Assembly: GCF_035917975.1 (NCBI RefSeq)
Contig: NZ_CP109130.1
Location: forward strand, 8,928,001-8,992,000
Source: Streptosporangium sp. NBC_01756
GTDB taxonomy: Bacteria > Actinomycetota > Actinomycetes > Streptosporangiales > Streptosporangiaceae
Length of the DNA: 64,000 bases
Direction of reading: 5' to 3'
The position numbers and the translations under genes were made by a program. The notes below the pieces were generated by a model. The model made no database searches. It saw nothing but the letters and a program-made list of their open reading frames with translations, and had not been told where the DNA came from. Shown here one piece after another: positions 50,803-59,170 of the stretch. How positions within the stretch are numbered: position 1 is the stretch's first letter; every line of letters starts with the position of its first letter.

Positions 50803-52355
50803 GGCTGCATGAGCTCGTGCGCCGGAGCGCGCGCCGTGCCCCGCTGGCGCCCGCCGTCGTGGCGGCGGACGGCACGCTGAGCTACGGCGAGCTCGACGCG
50901 GAGGCCGACCGGCTGGCCCGCGCGCTGGCCGGGCTGGGCGTACGGCGGGGCGACCGCGTCGCGCTCTGGCTCGACAAGTCGGCGCGGGCGGTCGTCGCCA
51001 TGCAGGCGGTGCTGCGGCTGGGCGCGGCCTACGTCCCCGTCGACCCGCTCAGCCCGATCGACAGGGCGGTCCACCTCGTCGGGGACTGCGCGCCGCGCGC
51101 CGTGGTCGCCACCGGGGAGCGGCTGGGGACGCTGCGGCGGCACCGCGTTGACGTCCCCGGCCTGGACGTCTCAGCGGTGACCGTCCCGGGAAGCGCCGCC
51201 CCGGCAACGGACGTCTCCGAGGCGCCCGTTCCCGGTCCGAGCGCCTCGGGAACGGGCGCCGCCCGGCCCGACGGGGTGACCGGGGAACCGCCACCCGAGC
51301 CCGAGGGGACGCCCGATGACCTCGCCTACATCCTCTACACCTCGGGCTCGACCGGCGTGCCCAAGGGGGTGTGCCTGTCACACCGCAACGCCCTCGCCTT
51401 CGTCGAGTGGGCGGCGGCCGAGCTGGAGGCGACCCCGGCCGACCGGTTCGCCAACCACGCCCCCTTCCACTTCGACCTGTCGGTCCTGGACCTGTACGTG
51501 GCCTTCCACGCCGGGGCTTCGGTGCACCTGATCCCCCAGGAGACGGCCTACGCTCCGCGCCTGCTGGTGGACTTCCTGACCGGTCACAGGATCACGGTGT
51601 GGTATTCGGTACCCTCCGCGCTGATCCTGATGGCCCGCGACGGGGGGCTGCTCGACACGCGCCCCGCGGACCTGCGGGCGCTGCTGTTCGCGGGCGAGCC
51701 GTACCCGGTGACGCACCTGCGCAGGCTCAGGGAGCACCTTCCCGGGGTGCGCTTCCTCAACCTCTACGGCCCGACGGAGACCAACGTGTGCACCTTCCAC
51801 GAGGTCGTCTCGCTGGACGCGGACAGGACCGTGCCCGTTCCGATCGGTCGGGCCTGCTCCGGCGACCGGGTGTGGGCGGCCAGGCCGGACGGGAGCGTGG
51901 CCGGGCCTGGCGAGGAGGGCGAGCTGGTCGTCGAGGGGCCCACGGTGATGCTGGGGTACTGGGGTCACCCGCCGCAGGGCGGCAAGTCATACGCCACCGG
52001 GGACCGCGTCGTCCTGCAGGACGACGGCGACTACCTGTTCCTCGGCAGGCGTGACGGCCAGGTCAAGGTGCGCGGCCACCGGGTCGAGATCGGCGAGATC
52101 GAGTCGGCGCTGCAGGCCCACCCCGCCATCGGCGACGCCGCAGTGGTGCTGACCGGCAGCGGGGTGGACGCCAGGCTCGTCGCCTACGCGGTGCCCGCGG
52201 GCGAGGAGCGCCCGAATCTGCTGGAGATCAAGCGTCACTGCGCGGCGACGCTGCCCCGTCACATGATCGTCGACACCGTCCGGTACGTGGACGCGCTGCC
52301 CCGCACCCCCAACGGCAAGGTCCACCGCCGCCTGCTCACCACGGAGGCCCGATGA
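50799..52355 (+). CDS. Stand-alone L-prolyl-AMP ligase (adenylation domain)
   Basis: A 518-residue ANL adenylation enzyme without fused condensation or carrier domains. Core motifs are YILYTSGSTGVPKG, NHAPFHFDLSVLDLY, NLYGPTETNVCTF, SYATGDRV, GRRDGQVKVRGHRVEIGEIE and the C-terminal Lys loop RTPNGKVHRRLL. A 50-residue Pro/Ser-rich insert precedes the first motif. With a discrete carrier protein and prolyl dehydrogenase beside it, proline is the expected substrate, as for PltF/RedM. It is coupled at both ends to its neighbours by 4-base overlaps. Confidence 0.9.
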   Translation: MRLHELVRRSARRAPLAPAVVAADGTLSYGELDAEADRLARALAGLGVRRGDRVALWLDKSARAVVAMQAVLRLGAAYVPVDPLSPIDRAVHLVGDCAPRAVVATGERLGTLRRHRVDVPGLDVSAVTVPGSAAPATDVSEAPVPGPSASGTGAARPDGVTGEPPPEPEGTPDDLAYILYTSGSTGVPKGVCLSHRNALAFVEWAAAELEATPADRFANHAPFHFDLSVLDLYVAFHAGASVHLIPQETAYAPRLLVDFLTGHRITVWYSVPSALILMARDGGLLDTRPADLRALLFAGEPYPVTHLRRLREHLPGVRFLNLYGPTETNVCTFHEVVSLDADRTVPVPIGRACSGDRVWAARPDGSVAGPGEEGELVVEGPTVMLGYWGHPPQGGKSYATGDRVVLQDDGDYLFLGRRDGQVKVRGHRVEIGEIESALQAHPAIGDAAVVLTGSGVDARLVAYAVPAGEERPNLLEIKRHCAATLPRHMIVDTVRYVDALPRTPNGKVHRRLLTTEAR

Positions 52356-53785
52356 CCCCGACGCCCGCGGGGGCCGTAGACCTCGGCTCCGGCTCCCCGG
52401 CCACCGCCCCGCCCGCCAGACGCGGGGCCGGTGCCTTCCTGTACGTCCTCACCGCGGTGGTGCCCGCGCTGATCGCCTTCGGGCTGCTGGTGAGGATGGG
52501 CACCTCCTCGACGGCCCGTCCCGGCGGGACGCTCACCTCCGGCCCTGCCGACCACGCCGTCCAGCTGTTCGTCTCGATCACCGTCGTCATCCTGGCCGCC
52601 AGGATGTTCGGGCGGCTGGCGGGGCGCCTCGGGCAGCCGCGGGTCATCGGGGAGATCTTCGCGGGCATCTGCCTGGGGCCCTCGGTGCTCGGCGCGATCG
52701 CCCCGCAGGCGGGCGCCTGGCTCTTCCCGGCCGACCTGCGGCCCGTCCTGCAGGGCCTGGCCGACCTCGGGTTGGTCGCCCTGATGTTCGTGGTGGGCCA
52801 GGAGACCCGGCAGACCTCGCTCAAGGGCCAGGGCGGGATCGCCATGAAGGTCGCCCACGCGGGGATCGCGGGCCCCTTCCTCGGCGGCACGCTCCTGGCG
52901 TTCCTGCTCTACCCCGACTGGGCGGGGCCCCAGGCCAACCCTGTGGTCTTCTCGATGTTCCTCGGCTCCGCGCTGTCGATCACCGCCTTCCCCGTGCTCG
53001 CCCGCATCCTGGTGGAGCGGGGCATGATGCACAGCATGCTGGGGAGGCTGAGCATGCTGTGCGCCGCGATCGCGGACGTGGTCGCGTGGTGCCTGATCGC
53101 CGCCATGACCGCGGTGGCGGGCCGGGACACCCCCGCCCGCGCCGCGCTCACCGTGGCGCTCGTGGTCGTGTACGGCGTCGCGATGGTGTGGCTGGCACGC
53201 CCTCTGCTGGCCCGCGTCTTCGCCGCCCTCGAAGGGCGTCCCGACGAGATACGCATCCTGGTGCTGCTCGCGGGCCTGCTGCTGTCGGCGGCGGTGACCT
53301 CGGCGATCGGGATCCACGCGATCTTCGGCGCCTTCCTGTACGGCCTGTGCTGCCCCGCGGAACCCCTCACCCGGCTGACCGAGCGGATCAGCACCGTCTC
53401 GGGCGTCCTGCTGCTGCCGTTCTTCTTCCTGGGCACCGGGCTGCGCACCGACCTGTGGCGCGGCGGGTTCGACACCGCGCTGCTCGGCGTCACCGTGCTG
53501 ATCACCGTGGTGGCGATGCTCGGCAAACTGGCCGGGCCGACGCTGATGGCCCGTTCCTCCGGGCTGAGCTGGCCCGACTCGATGACGCTCGGGGTGTTGC
53601 TCAACACCCGCGGCCTCACCGAGCTCGTGGTGCTCAACCTCGGGCTCTCCCTCGGGCTGCTCGGCGAGCGCCTCTTCGTCGCCCTGGTCGTGATGGCGCT
53701 GGTGACCACGGCGATGGCGGCCCCGCTACTCGGACTGCTCGACCGCCGCGTGTCCCGCGGGGAGCGGAGCGGGCGCCGGCCTTAG
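52352..53785 (+). CDS. Cation/proton antiporter (CPA2-like)
   Basis: A 477-residue membrane protein with about 12-13 helices. LGQPRVIGEIFAGICLGPSV and LADLGLVALMFVVGQETRQT are characteristic Na+/H+ exchanger segments, and LGVLLNTRGLTELVVLNLGL is the late conserved helix. The start overlaps the adenylation gene stop (ATGA). Similar antiporters occur in several antibiotic loci, where ion homeostasis or export is assumed. The last 60 bases overlap the convergent EamA gene. Confidence 0.9.
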   Translation: MTPTPAGAVDLGSGSPATAPPARRGAGAFLYVLTAVVPALIAFGLLVRMGTSSTARPGGTLTSGPADHAVQLFVSITVVILAARMFGRLAGRLGQPRVIGEIFAGICLGPSVLGAIAPQAGAWLFPADLRPVLQGLADLGLVALMFVVGQETRQTSLKGQGGIAMKVAHAGIAGPFLGGTLLAFLLYPDWAGPQANPVVFSMFLGSALSITAFPVLARILVERGMMHSMLGRLSMLCAAIADVVAWCLIAAMTAVAGRDTPARAALTVALVVVYGVAMVWLARPLLARVFAALEGRPDEIRILVLLAGLLLSAAVTSAIGIHAIFGAFLYGLCCPAEPLTRLTERISTVSGVLLLPFFFLGTGLRTDLWRGGFDTALLGVTVLITVVAMLGKLAGPTLMARSSGLSWPDSMTLGVLLNTRGLTELVVLNLGLSLGLLGERLFVALVVMALVTTAMAAPLLGLLDRRVSRGERSGRRP

Positions 53786-54649
53786 GCCGAGCAGCAGGCC
53801 CCCGACGACCAGAGCCGCCCCGAGGAACTCGGGCCAGCCGGGGTGACCGGTCCCCAGCACGACCGCGGCGACGATGGTGCCGAGCGGCAGGAAGCCGGAG
53901 AACAGGCCGGCGCGCTCGGCACCGAGGCGGGGCAGCGCGTCGTACCAGCAGAAGAACGCGAACGCGGTCACCACGACGGCGAGGTAGCCCAGCGCGGCGG
54001 CCTCGGAGAGCGTGGGGGCCCGCAGCAGCTCCGGCCCGTCGACGACGAACCCGGCGATCAGCAGCAGCGGCACCGCCGCGGTGGCCGAGTAGGCGGCGAC
54101 CCGCACCGCGCCGAGTTTGGGCAGCAGCGGGATCGCCAGCAGGGAGAACCCGACCTCGCCACCGAGGGCGCCGAGGGCGAGCAGCACGCCGACGAGCGTC
54201 GTGCCGCCCAGCCCGATCGTGACGGTCGCGCCGGCCGCGACCACGACCGCGGCGGCCACGACATGCGGGGTCGGCCTCCTGCCCTCCGACAACGGCGTGA
54301 CGACCGCGAGGATGACGGGGACCGTGGCCACGATCGTGCCGACCGTCGCCGGGTCGGCGTAACGGGTCGACTCGACGATGAACACGTTGAACGCCGCCAG
54401 CCCGACCAGGGCGAGCAGCACCACGAGCAGGACCTCACGGCGGGTCAGCCTGACCGGCGGCAGCCGTCTGGCCCCGGCGACGGCGAACAGCAGGACCGCG
54501 CCGACGGCGTAGCGCACCGCCTGCCCGCCGTACACGGGGTAGGCGTGGAGTGCGGGAGAGACTCCCGTCAACGTGCCGACGCAGAACATCGCGGTCGCGG
54601 CGCCGATCATGCCGCGCCGCCGGTCGGCCGTGTCTCGTGTGGACGTCAC
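53726..54649 (-). CDS. EamA/DMT-family exporter
   Basis: A 307-residue ten-helix transporter with two EamA repeats (about residues 15-140 and 150-285): FNVFIVESTRYADPATVGTI, LLALGALGGEVGFSLLAIPL, YDALPRLGAERAGLFSGFLP. DMT exporters move amino acids and small metabolites outward, which would fit an amino-acid-like product. GTG 54649 is the start. An operator word shared with the MocR promoter is 42 bases upstream. Its end overlaps the antiporter gene tail to tail. Confidence 0.9.
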   Translation of the reverse strand: MTSTRDTADRRRGMIGAATAMFCVGTLTGVSPALHAYPVYGGQAVRYAVGAVLLFAVAGARRLPPVRLTRREVLLVVLLALVGLAAFNVFIVESTRYADPATVGTIVATVPVILAVVTPLSEGRRPTPHVVAAAVVVAAGATVTIGLGGTTLVGVLLALGALGGEVGFSLLAIPLLPKLGAVRVAAYSATAAVPLLLIAGFVVDGPELLRAPTLSEAAALGYLAVVVTAFAFFCWYDALPRLGAERAGLFSGFLPLGTIVAAVVLGTGHPGWPEFLGAALVVGGLLLGLRPAPAPLPAGHAAVEQSE

Positions 54650-54690
54650 GGAGCGCCATCGTAGTAAGGTCGGCGATCTTGCAAAAGTAC

Positions 54691-54712
54691 CAATGGGTGT
54701 CCAAGTGGACTG
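54691..54712 (-). promoter_or_regulatory. Candidate MocR site upstream of the EamA gene
   Basis: CAATGG (54691-54696) and AAGTGGACTG (54703-54712) repeat the words found contiguous at 42832-42847 in the MocR promoter, with a 6-base insert. It lies 42-63 bases upstream of the exporter start. Confidence 0.5.
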
Positions 54713-54766
54713 ACTGTCGGCTCGCCTCGGGTCAGCCTGCTTCCCGCGGGCGGAGCGGGAGGTGAC

Positions 54767-55492
54767 CTACGAGTTGGCCACCCTGTTGCGCTCCCCGCCC
54801 GGGTAGGCCCTGCGGGACAGGTGGGCGAGGTTCTCGCCCACCTTCGTCAGACCCGTCTCGTAGGCGTAGATGACCGCGCCCGCCCGGTTGCGCAGGTGTT
54901 TCTTGTGCAGCACGTTCTGGACGTGTGACTTGACGGTGCTCTCGCTGAGCGAGAGGTCCCTGGAGATCTCGGCGTTGGTGTAGCCGCGGGCCAGCAGGCG
55001 CAGCACCTCGAGCTCCCTGCTGGTCATGTCGGTCACCGGCGGCGTCCTGGGGCCGGCCGTCGCGGCCCGCACCGCCCGCTGGTACGTCTCGGGGGCAAGG
55101 AAGGAGTATCCGGCCGACAGCATCCGGATCGCGGCGCGCAGCTCCTCCGCCGACGCGTTCGTGAACAGCAGGCCGCCGACCTCGGACTCGGTCACGTCGA
55201 AGGACCGGGCGTCCCAGACGTCGACGAGCGCGAGGAAGCGGGGAAGCCCCGAGGAGACCTCCGCGGCGATCTTCCTAGTGGCCTCGACGGAGTCGGCGCA
55301 GTCGGTGAGCGGGCCCATCACGACGACCTCGGGGGCCAGTTCGCGGATGCTGCGGATGGTGTCGGTCGAGTCGGTCGTCTCGCCGGCCACCGCCATGTCA
55401 CCGGCCTCGTGGACAATCTCCCTCAGACCGATCCTGAGGAGTGTGCGGCTCTCGGCCAGCAGAACCGTTTTCTTTTGTGCGGCATTCTTCAT
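54767..55492 (-). CDS. NarL/LuxR-type regulator with degenerate receiver domain
   Basis: A 241-residue protein. The N-terminal half follows the receiver fold (KKTVLLAESRTLLRIGLREI, ELAPEVVVMGPLTD), but the acidic pair is AES and the phospho-acceptor position is Gly (VVVMGPL where VVVMD is expected). The C-terminal LuxR HTH is intact (MTSRELEVLRLLARGYTNAE, ISRDLSLSESTVKSHVQNVL). It should act without phosphorylation, perhaps by binding a small molecule, as pathway-specific pseudo-receivers do. ATG 55492 has GGTGAC just upstream. Likely regulator of the biosynthetic locus. Confidence 0.9.
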   Translation of the reverse strand: MKNAAQKKTVLLAESRTLLRIGLREIVHEAGDMAVAGETTDSTDTIRSIRELAPEVVVMGPLTDCADSVEATRKIAAEVSSGLPRFLALVDVWDARSFDVTESEVGGLLFTNASAEELRAAIRMLSAGYSFLAPETYQRAVRAATAGPRTPPVTDMTSRELEVLRLLARGYTNAEISRDLSLSESTVKSHVQNVLHKKHLRNRAGAVIYAYETGLTKVGENLAHLSRRAYPGGERNRVANS

Positions 55493-56117
55493 CGTCACCG
55501 TATCGGGCCGGGGAAATCGCGGTGGCGGCGCTTCTCGTCCGGCACGCGGGCGGGCGGCACCCGCCTGCGGGCCGTCAGCGAATCGCGGGAGTCGCAGACC
55601 GTGAGGTACGGCCGCCGCCCCCTGGGGCGGGCACCGCCCTCCTCCTCGCCCCCACCGGCCGGAGCCGGTGAACACGCTCCCCACGGCCTCCGGAGCGCGG
55701 GAAACGACGGGACCATGTCAGGGACCACGTCAAGGGTGAGCCCGCCGCTGGCGAGCTGATCAGGGGTCATGGGGCGAATCGAATCGCGCTTGACAGAAGA
55801 TGCAGCGGACAGACCCCCACTATCCGAATATTCATACCTTGGGTATACAACAACAGGATCGTAATGTATCTAACGATTTTTGTGACTTAACCCTTTCTAT
55901 TTGCAACCGGAAGAATATTCGGCCAGGCGGGAGCCTTACGGGAAAAGTCGCCCGGCGGGTCGCGCGCTACCGAATTCGTCGGCCCGCGCGGGGCGGGGTC
56001 CGGGGCGCGGCGGACACGGCGGAGGGGATCAGCGGGTTTGTCCAGCTAGGAGCTGTTTGGGGTTCGGATCTATGTGAGGCCCGGGGGTGGGCTGGTCGTG
56101 GCTGGTAGAACTCGGAC
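55493..56117. other. Intergenic, AT-rich island with GAATATTC palindromes
   Basis: No gene recognised in 625 bases. 55800-55922 is strikingly AT-rich and contains CCGAATATTC (55824-55833) and GAATATTCGG (55913-55922), each around the palindrome GAATATTC, 87 bases apart. The island is 300 bases upstream of the NarL-like gene. It could be a long-leader promoter, a nucleoid-protein site or an insertion boundary. Confidence 0.35.
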
Positions 56118-56757
56118 GTGGCGCGCTTTGATGTGACGGATGCCGAGTGGGCGTTGATCGAGCCGTATCTGCCGGTGGCGGCCACCGGGCCGCTTCCTCG
56201 GCGGGTGCGTGATCAGTTCAACGGGATCTTGTGGCGGTTTCGCACCGGGTCGGGCTGGCGTGACGTGCCGGAACGGTATGGGCCGTGGTCCACGCTCTAC
56301 TCCCGGTTCAACGGCTGGGCCAAGGCCGGGGTGTTCCAGGGGTTGATGGAAGCGCTGATCGCCGAGGCCGCTTTGCGTGGACAGGTCGGGTTGGAGGTGG
56401 TCAGCGTGGACTCCACGATCGTGAGGGCGCATCAGGAGTCGGCCGGGCTGGCGGTCGCCGGGGAGACCCTGGATGCGCTGGAACAGGCACTGACCGAGGA
56501 AAAGGGGGCTCCGCCGGCGGCGCAGCCACCAGTGCTGCGAGTGATGCGCCGCAGGTCACACCCGGTGCGGACAACGCGGACACGTCGCCCGCGCCGGATC
56601 GTGCCGCCACGCGGCGGCGCCGAAAGGCCCGCCCGGCGGCTGCCGGGCTCGGCCGATCCCGGGGCGGGCTGAGCAGCAAGGTCCATGCTGCGGCCGATGC
56701 CGCCGGGCTGCCGCTGGCCTTCGTGCTCACCCCCGGCCAAGCCGGCGGGGCCTCCGG
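56118..56757 (+). pseudogene. IS5-family (IS427-like) transposase, 3'-truncated
   Basis: The first frame (ARFDVTDAEWALIEPYLPVA, LWRFRTGSGWRDVPERYGPW, VSVDSTIVRAHQESAG) ends at 56672. The catalytic-domain continuation RSRGGLSSKVHAAADAAGLP, LAFVLTPGQAGG lies in another frame, as in two-frame IS427 elements that use frameshifting. Coding stops abruptly at the GGGG repeat at 56756, so the second Asp and Glu are missing. Another transposon end has cut it. Confidence 0.85.
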
Positions 56758-56914
56758 GGAGGTTGGGTGCAGAAAACAGCGGCGGAGCCCGAGCCCTGCC
56801 GATCTTCACCTGTTATCGCAGATGGTGAGGTGCTTGTCTGCGCTAACGTCGGTACCGCCTTGGGATGTACATTCCGCCGCGGCGAGGACGCCTTTCTCTG
56901 CTTATCTGCGGTAG
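56756..56914 (+). repeat. Tn3-type terminal repeat with internal TTATCGCAGA dyads
   Basis: GGGGAGGTTG-GGTGCAGAAAACAGCGG (56756-56782) is a diverged copy of the 17435/23776 terminal repeat. Just inside are TTATCGCAGA-N14-TCTGCGCTAA (56813-56846, one mismatch) and GCTTATCTGCGGTAG (56900-56914). The last is the complement of the word at 6777-6792 with one difference. They look like resolution or recombination sites of a transposon whose genes are gone. Confidence 0.45.
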
Positions 56915-57006
56915 TGCCTGTGCCGCAGCACCCGTAGGCGCAGCCTCTCCTCGTCGATGGGCTCGGGTCTGCCGGCGACTTCACCAACTCATGGAGTGGG
57001 ATTGAC

Positions 57007-57852
57007 ATGCCTGATGGATGGCAGTGGGACAGCACCCTATTCAGGGGAAGTGCAGCCTATTACGAGCGCGGTCGGCTGCCGTATGCTCCGGGCTTCGCCG
57101 AAACACTTGCCACAGCCCTCGGCCTGAATGGACGGGGTCGTCTTCTCGATGTCGGCTGCGGGCCGGGCACCGTGACGCTCGCCATGGCCCGGTTCTTCAC
57201 CGAGGCGGTCGGCCTTGACCCGGATGAGGACATGCTGGCCGAGGCCGGACGACAGGCCAGGCGTCGGGGGGTGACCAGCGCGCGTTGGATGACTGCCCGC
57301 GCCGAGGACCTGCCGGCCAATCTGGGTGAGTTCCGGGTCGTGGTGTTCGCCCAGTCCTTCCACTGGACGGATCGCGACCGTGTCGCTGCGACCGTGCTGG
57401 AGATGCTGGAGCCCGGAGGCGCGTTCGTCCACATCAGCGACCTCAAGAATCCGCCCGCCGAACCGGCGCCACCGCCGCTGCCCGCTCCCCCGTACGCGCA
57501 GATCGGCAATCTGACGCGTAGGTACCTGGGCCCGGTACGCCGCGCGGGGCAGGGAACGCTCGTCAACGGCACGCCGGACCGGGAGGACCTCGTCCTGGCG
57601 CGGGCCGGGTTCGAAGACTTCGAACGGCATATCGTGATGGCCGGGGAAGTGGTCAACCGCACCGCGGACGACATCGTGGCATGGGTGTTCTCTCGATCCG
57701 ACTCCGCCCCTCACCTGTTCGGCGACAGGCTGGAGGACTTCGAGCGGGACCTGCGCGCGGTGCTACGGCAGGTGTCACCCGATAACCGCTTCGCGGAGCG
57801 TCTTCCGGCAACCGAGATGATGACCTGGCGCAAGCCGCATGGTGAGCGGTGA
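57007..57852 (+). CDS. Class I SAM-dependent methyltransferase
   Basis: A 281-residue protein with motif I LLDVGCGPGTVTLAM (residues about 46-60), acidic residue in VGLDPDEDMLAEA, and motif IV-like FRVVVFAQSFHWTDRD. The SFHW form is common in small-molecule methyltransferases of the UbiE/Methyltransf_11 clan. It is transcribed alone; the substrate is unknown. ATG 57007 is preceded by GTGGGA. Confidence 0.88.
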   Translation: MPDGWQWDSTLFRGSAAYYERGRLPYAPGFAETLATALGLNGRGRLLDVGCGPGTVTLAMARFFTEAVGLDPDEDMLAEAGRQARRRGVTSARWMTARAEDLPANLGEFRVVVFAQSFHWTDRDRVAATVLEMLEPGGAFVHISDLKNPPAEPAPPPLPAPPYAQIGNLTRRYLGPVRRAGQGTLVNGTPDREDLVLARAGFEDFERHIVMAGEVVNRTADDIVAWVFSRSDSAPHLFGDRLEDFERDLRAVLRQVSPDNRFAERLPATEMMTWRKPHGER

Positions 57853-57955
57853 CGGCAGCGGAGCGACGGCCCGCTTCCCGTCCGTGATCGATTGTTCCAC
57901 CGCCGCCGTCGAAATCGGGTCCGATCCTGCCCGGAGACGGTCGGCCGACACCGCC

Positions 57956-58125
57956 TCGGCCGGCTCCTGACCGCCTCCTGTCCCCCGTCGCCCGCTCGGC
58001 TGCCCGGTACACCGTCGAGCGAGCCACGCCGAACAGCTCGGCCAGTTCGGCGCTGGTGTGCCCGCCCGCCTTGTGCGGTGCTACCAGGTGCGCCTCCTGC
58101 CGAAGGTTCGGCTTCGGCTTCTTGC
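57956..58125 (-). pseudogene. C-terminal HTH scrap of a serine recombinase
   Basis: HKAGGHTSAELAELFGVARS, TVYRAAERA is the DNA-binding tail of a resolvase/invertase-type recombinase. No catalytic domain is present. It lies between the methyltransferase and GlxA-type genes. Confidence 0.6.
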
Positions 58126-58126
58126 C

Positions 58127-59098
58127 TCAGCGGAAGGAGCGGCGGTAGGCGGCCGGGGTGGTGCGCAGGGCGGTGTGGAAGCGGCGTCGGAGGTTGACCG
58201 CCGAGGAAAGCCCGACGCGGGTGGCGATGGTCTCGACGGGCAGGTCGGTCTCCTCCAGCAGGGCCCGGGTGGCGGCCAGGCGGCGTTCCAGCAGCCAGCG
58301 GGCGGGCGGGACGCCGAGCTGGTCGGCGAACTGGCGGGTGAGGGTGCGGGGGGAGACGCCCGAGTAGGCGGCCATGTCCTCGACGGTGACCTGGTCGGGC
58401 AGGCGCGAGAGGAGCCATTCGAGCAGGGGAGCCAAGGAGTCTGGCATGGGGCCGGTGGTGGGGAGGGAAGGGTACTGGCGCTGGCAGCCCTCGCGGTGCG
58501 GACCGGCGGCGAGCTGGCGGCCGATGCGCATGGCGTGGGCCGCGCCGTACTCATGGAGGACTTGGTGAAGGCAGAGGTCGAGGGTGGCGGCCGAGGCTCC
58601 GGCGGTGGCGACGTCGCCGTGATCGACGTAGATGACGGTGTCGTCGGGGACGACGCGGGGATGGCGGGCGGCGAGTTCGCCGGAGAGTTCCCAGTGCACG
58701 GAGGCGCGGCGGCCGTCCAGGAGGCCCAGGGCGGCGGGGATGAAGATTCCGGCGCAGACGGCGACGATGCGGGCGCCTCGGGCATGGGCTTGGGACACCA
58801 CGTGGAGTACGGCGGGCGATGGGGTGAGGGTCCAGCCCGCGATGACCACGGTGTCGGCGTCGTCGAGGGCTTCGAGGCCGCTGTCCACCTGGACGGGGAC
58901 GCCGAGGGTGGTGGGGAGGGAGCCGGGGTGTTCGGTGCACAGGCTGAAGCTGTAGTGCTGGGGGATGTCGGGGCCGTGGTAGCCGAAGACGGCTGAGGCC
59001 GAGGTGACCGGGTAGAGCTCCTGGTTCGGGGCGACCAAGGCGACCACGCGATGCGGATTAGGGGACGCCGAGGGCGTTTCCCGGCAGTTCAGGAGCAT
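58127..59098 (-). CDS. GlxA-family regulator (DJ-1/PfpI domain plus AraC HTH)
   Basis: A 323-residue protein. The N-terminal DJ-1-like domain has the nucleophile elbow VAVCAGIFIPAALGLL with Cys, and CRASVHWELSGELA-like context (RRASVHWELSGEL). The AraC double HTH at the C-terminus is complete: VEDMAAYSGVSPRTLTRQFA and IATRVGLSSAVNLRRRFHTA. Such regulators are presumed to sense a metabolite in the amidotransferase-like pocket. It is divergent from the MFS transporter, its probable target. Confidence 0.92.
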   Translation of the reverse strand: MLLNCRETPSASPNPHRVVALVAPNQELYPVTSASAVFGYHGPDIPQHYSFSLCTEHPGSLPTTLGVPVQVDSGLEALDDADTVVIAGWTLTPSPAVLHVVSQAHARGARIVAVCAGIFIPAALGLLDGRRASVHWELSGELAARHPRVVPDDTVIYVDHGDVATAGASAATLDLCLHQVLHEYGAAHAMRIGRQLAAGPHREGCQRQYPSLPTTGPMPDSLAPLLEWLLSRLPDQVTVEDMAAYSGVSPRTLTRQFADQLGVPPARWLLERRLAATRALLEETDLPVETIATRVGLSSAVNLRRRFHTALRTTPAAYRRSFR

Positions 59099-59170
59099 GG
59101 CGCAAATGTACCCAATGATGTCATCTGGGACACCGGTGCTCTGATCTGGAAGAATCCAAAATTAGGGCTC

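Noticed and set aside
56118..56757. Intact IS5 element using programmed frameshifting
   Set aside because: Two-frame layout fits, but the catalytic domain ends at the GGGG repeat before the second Asp and Glu, so it cannot be functional.
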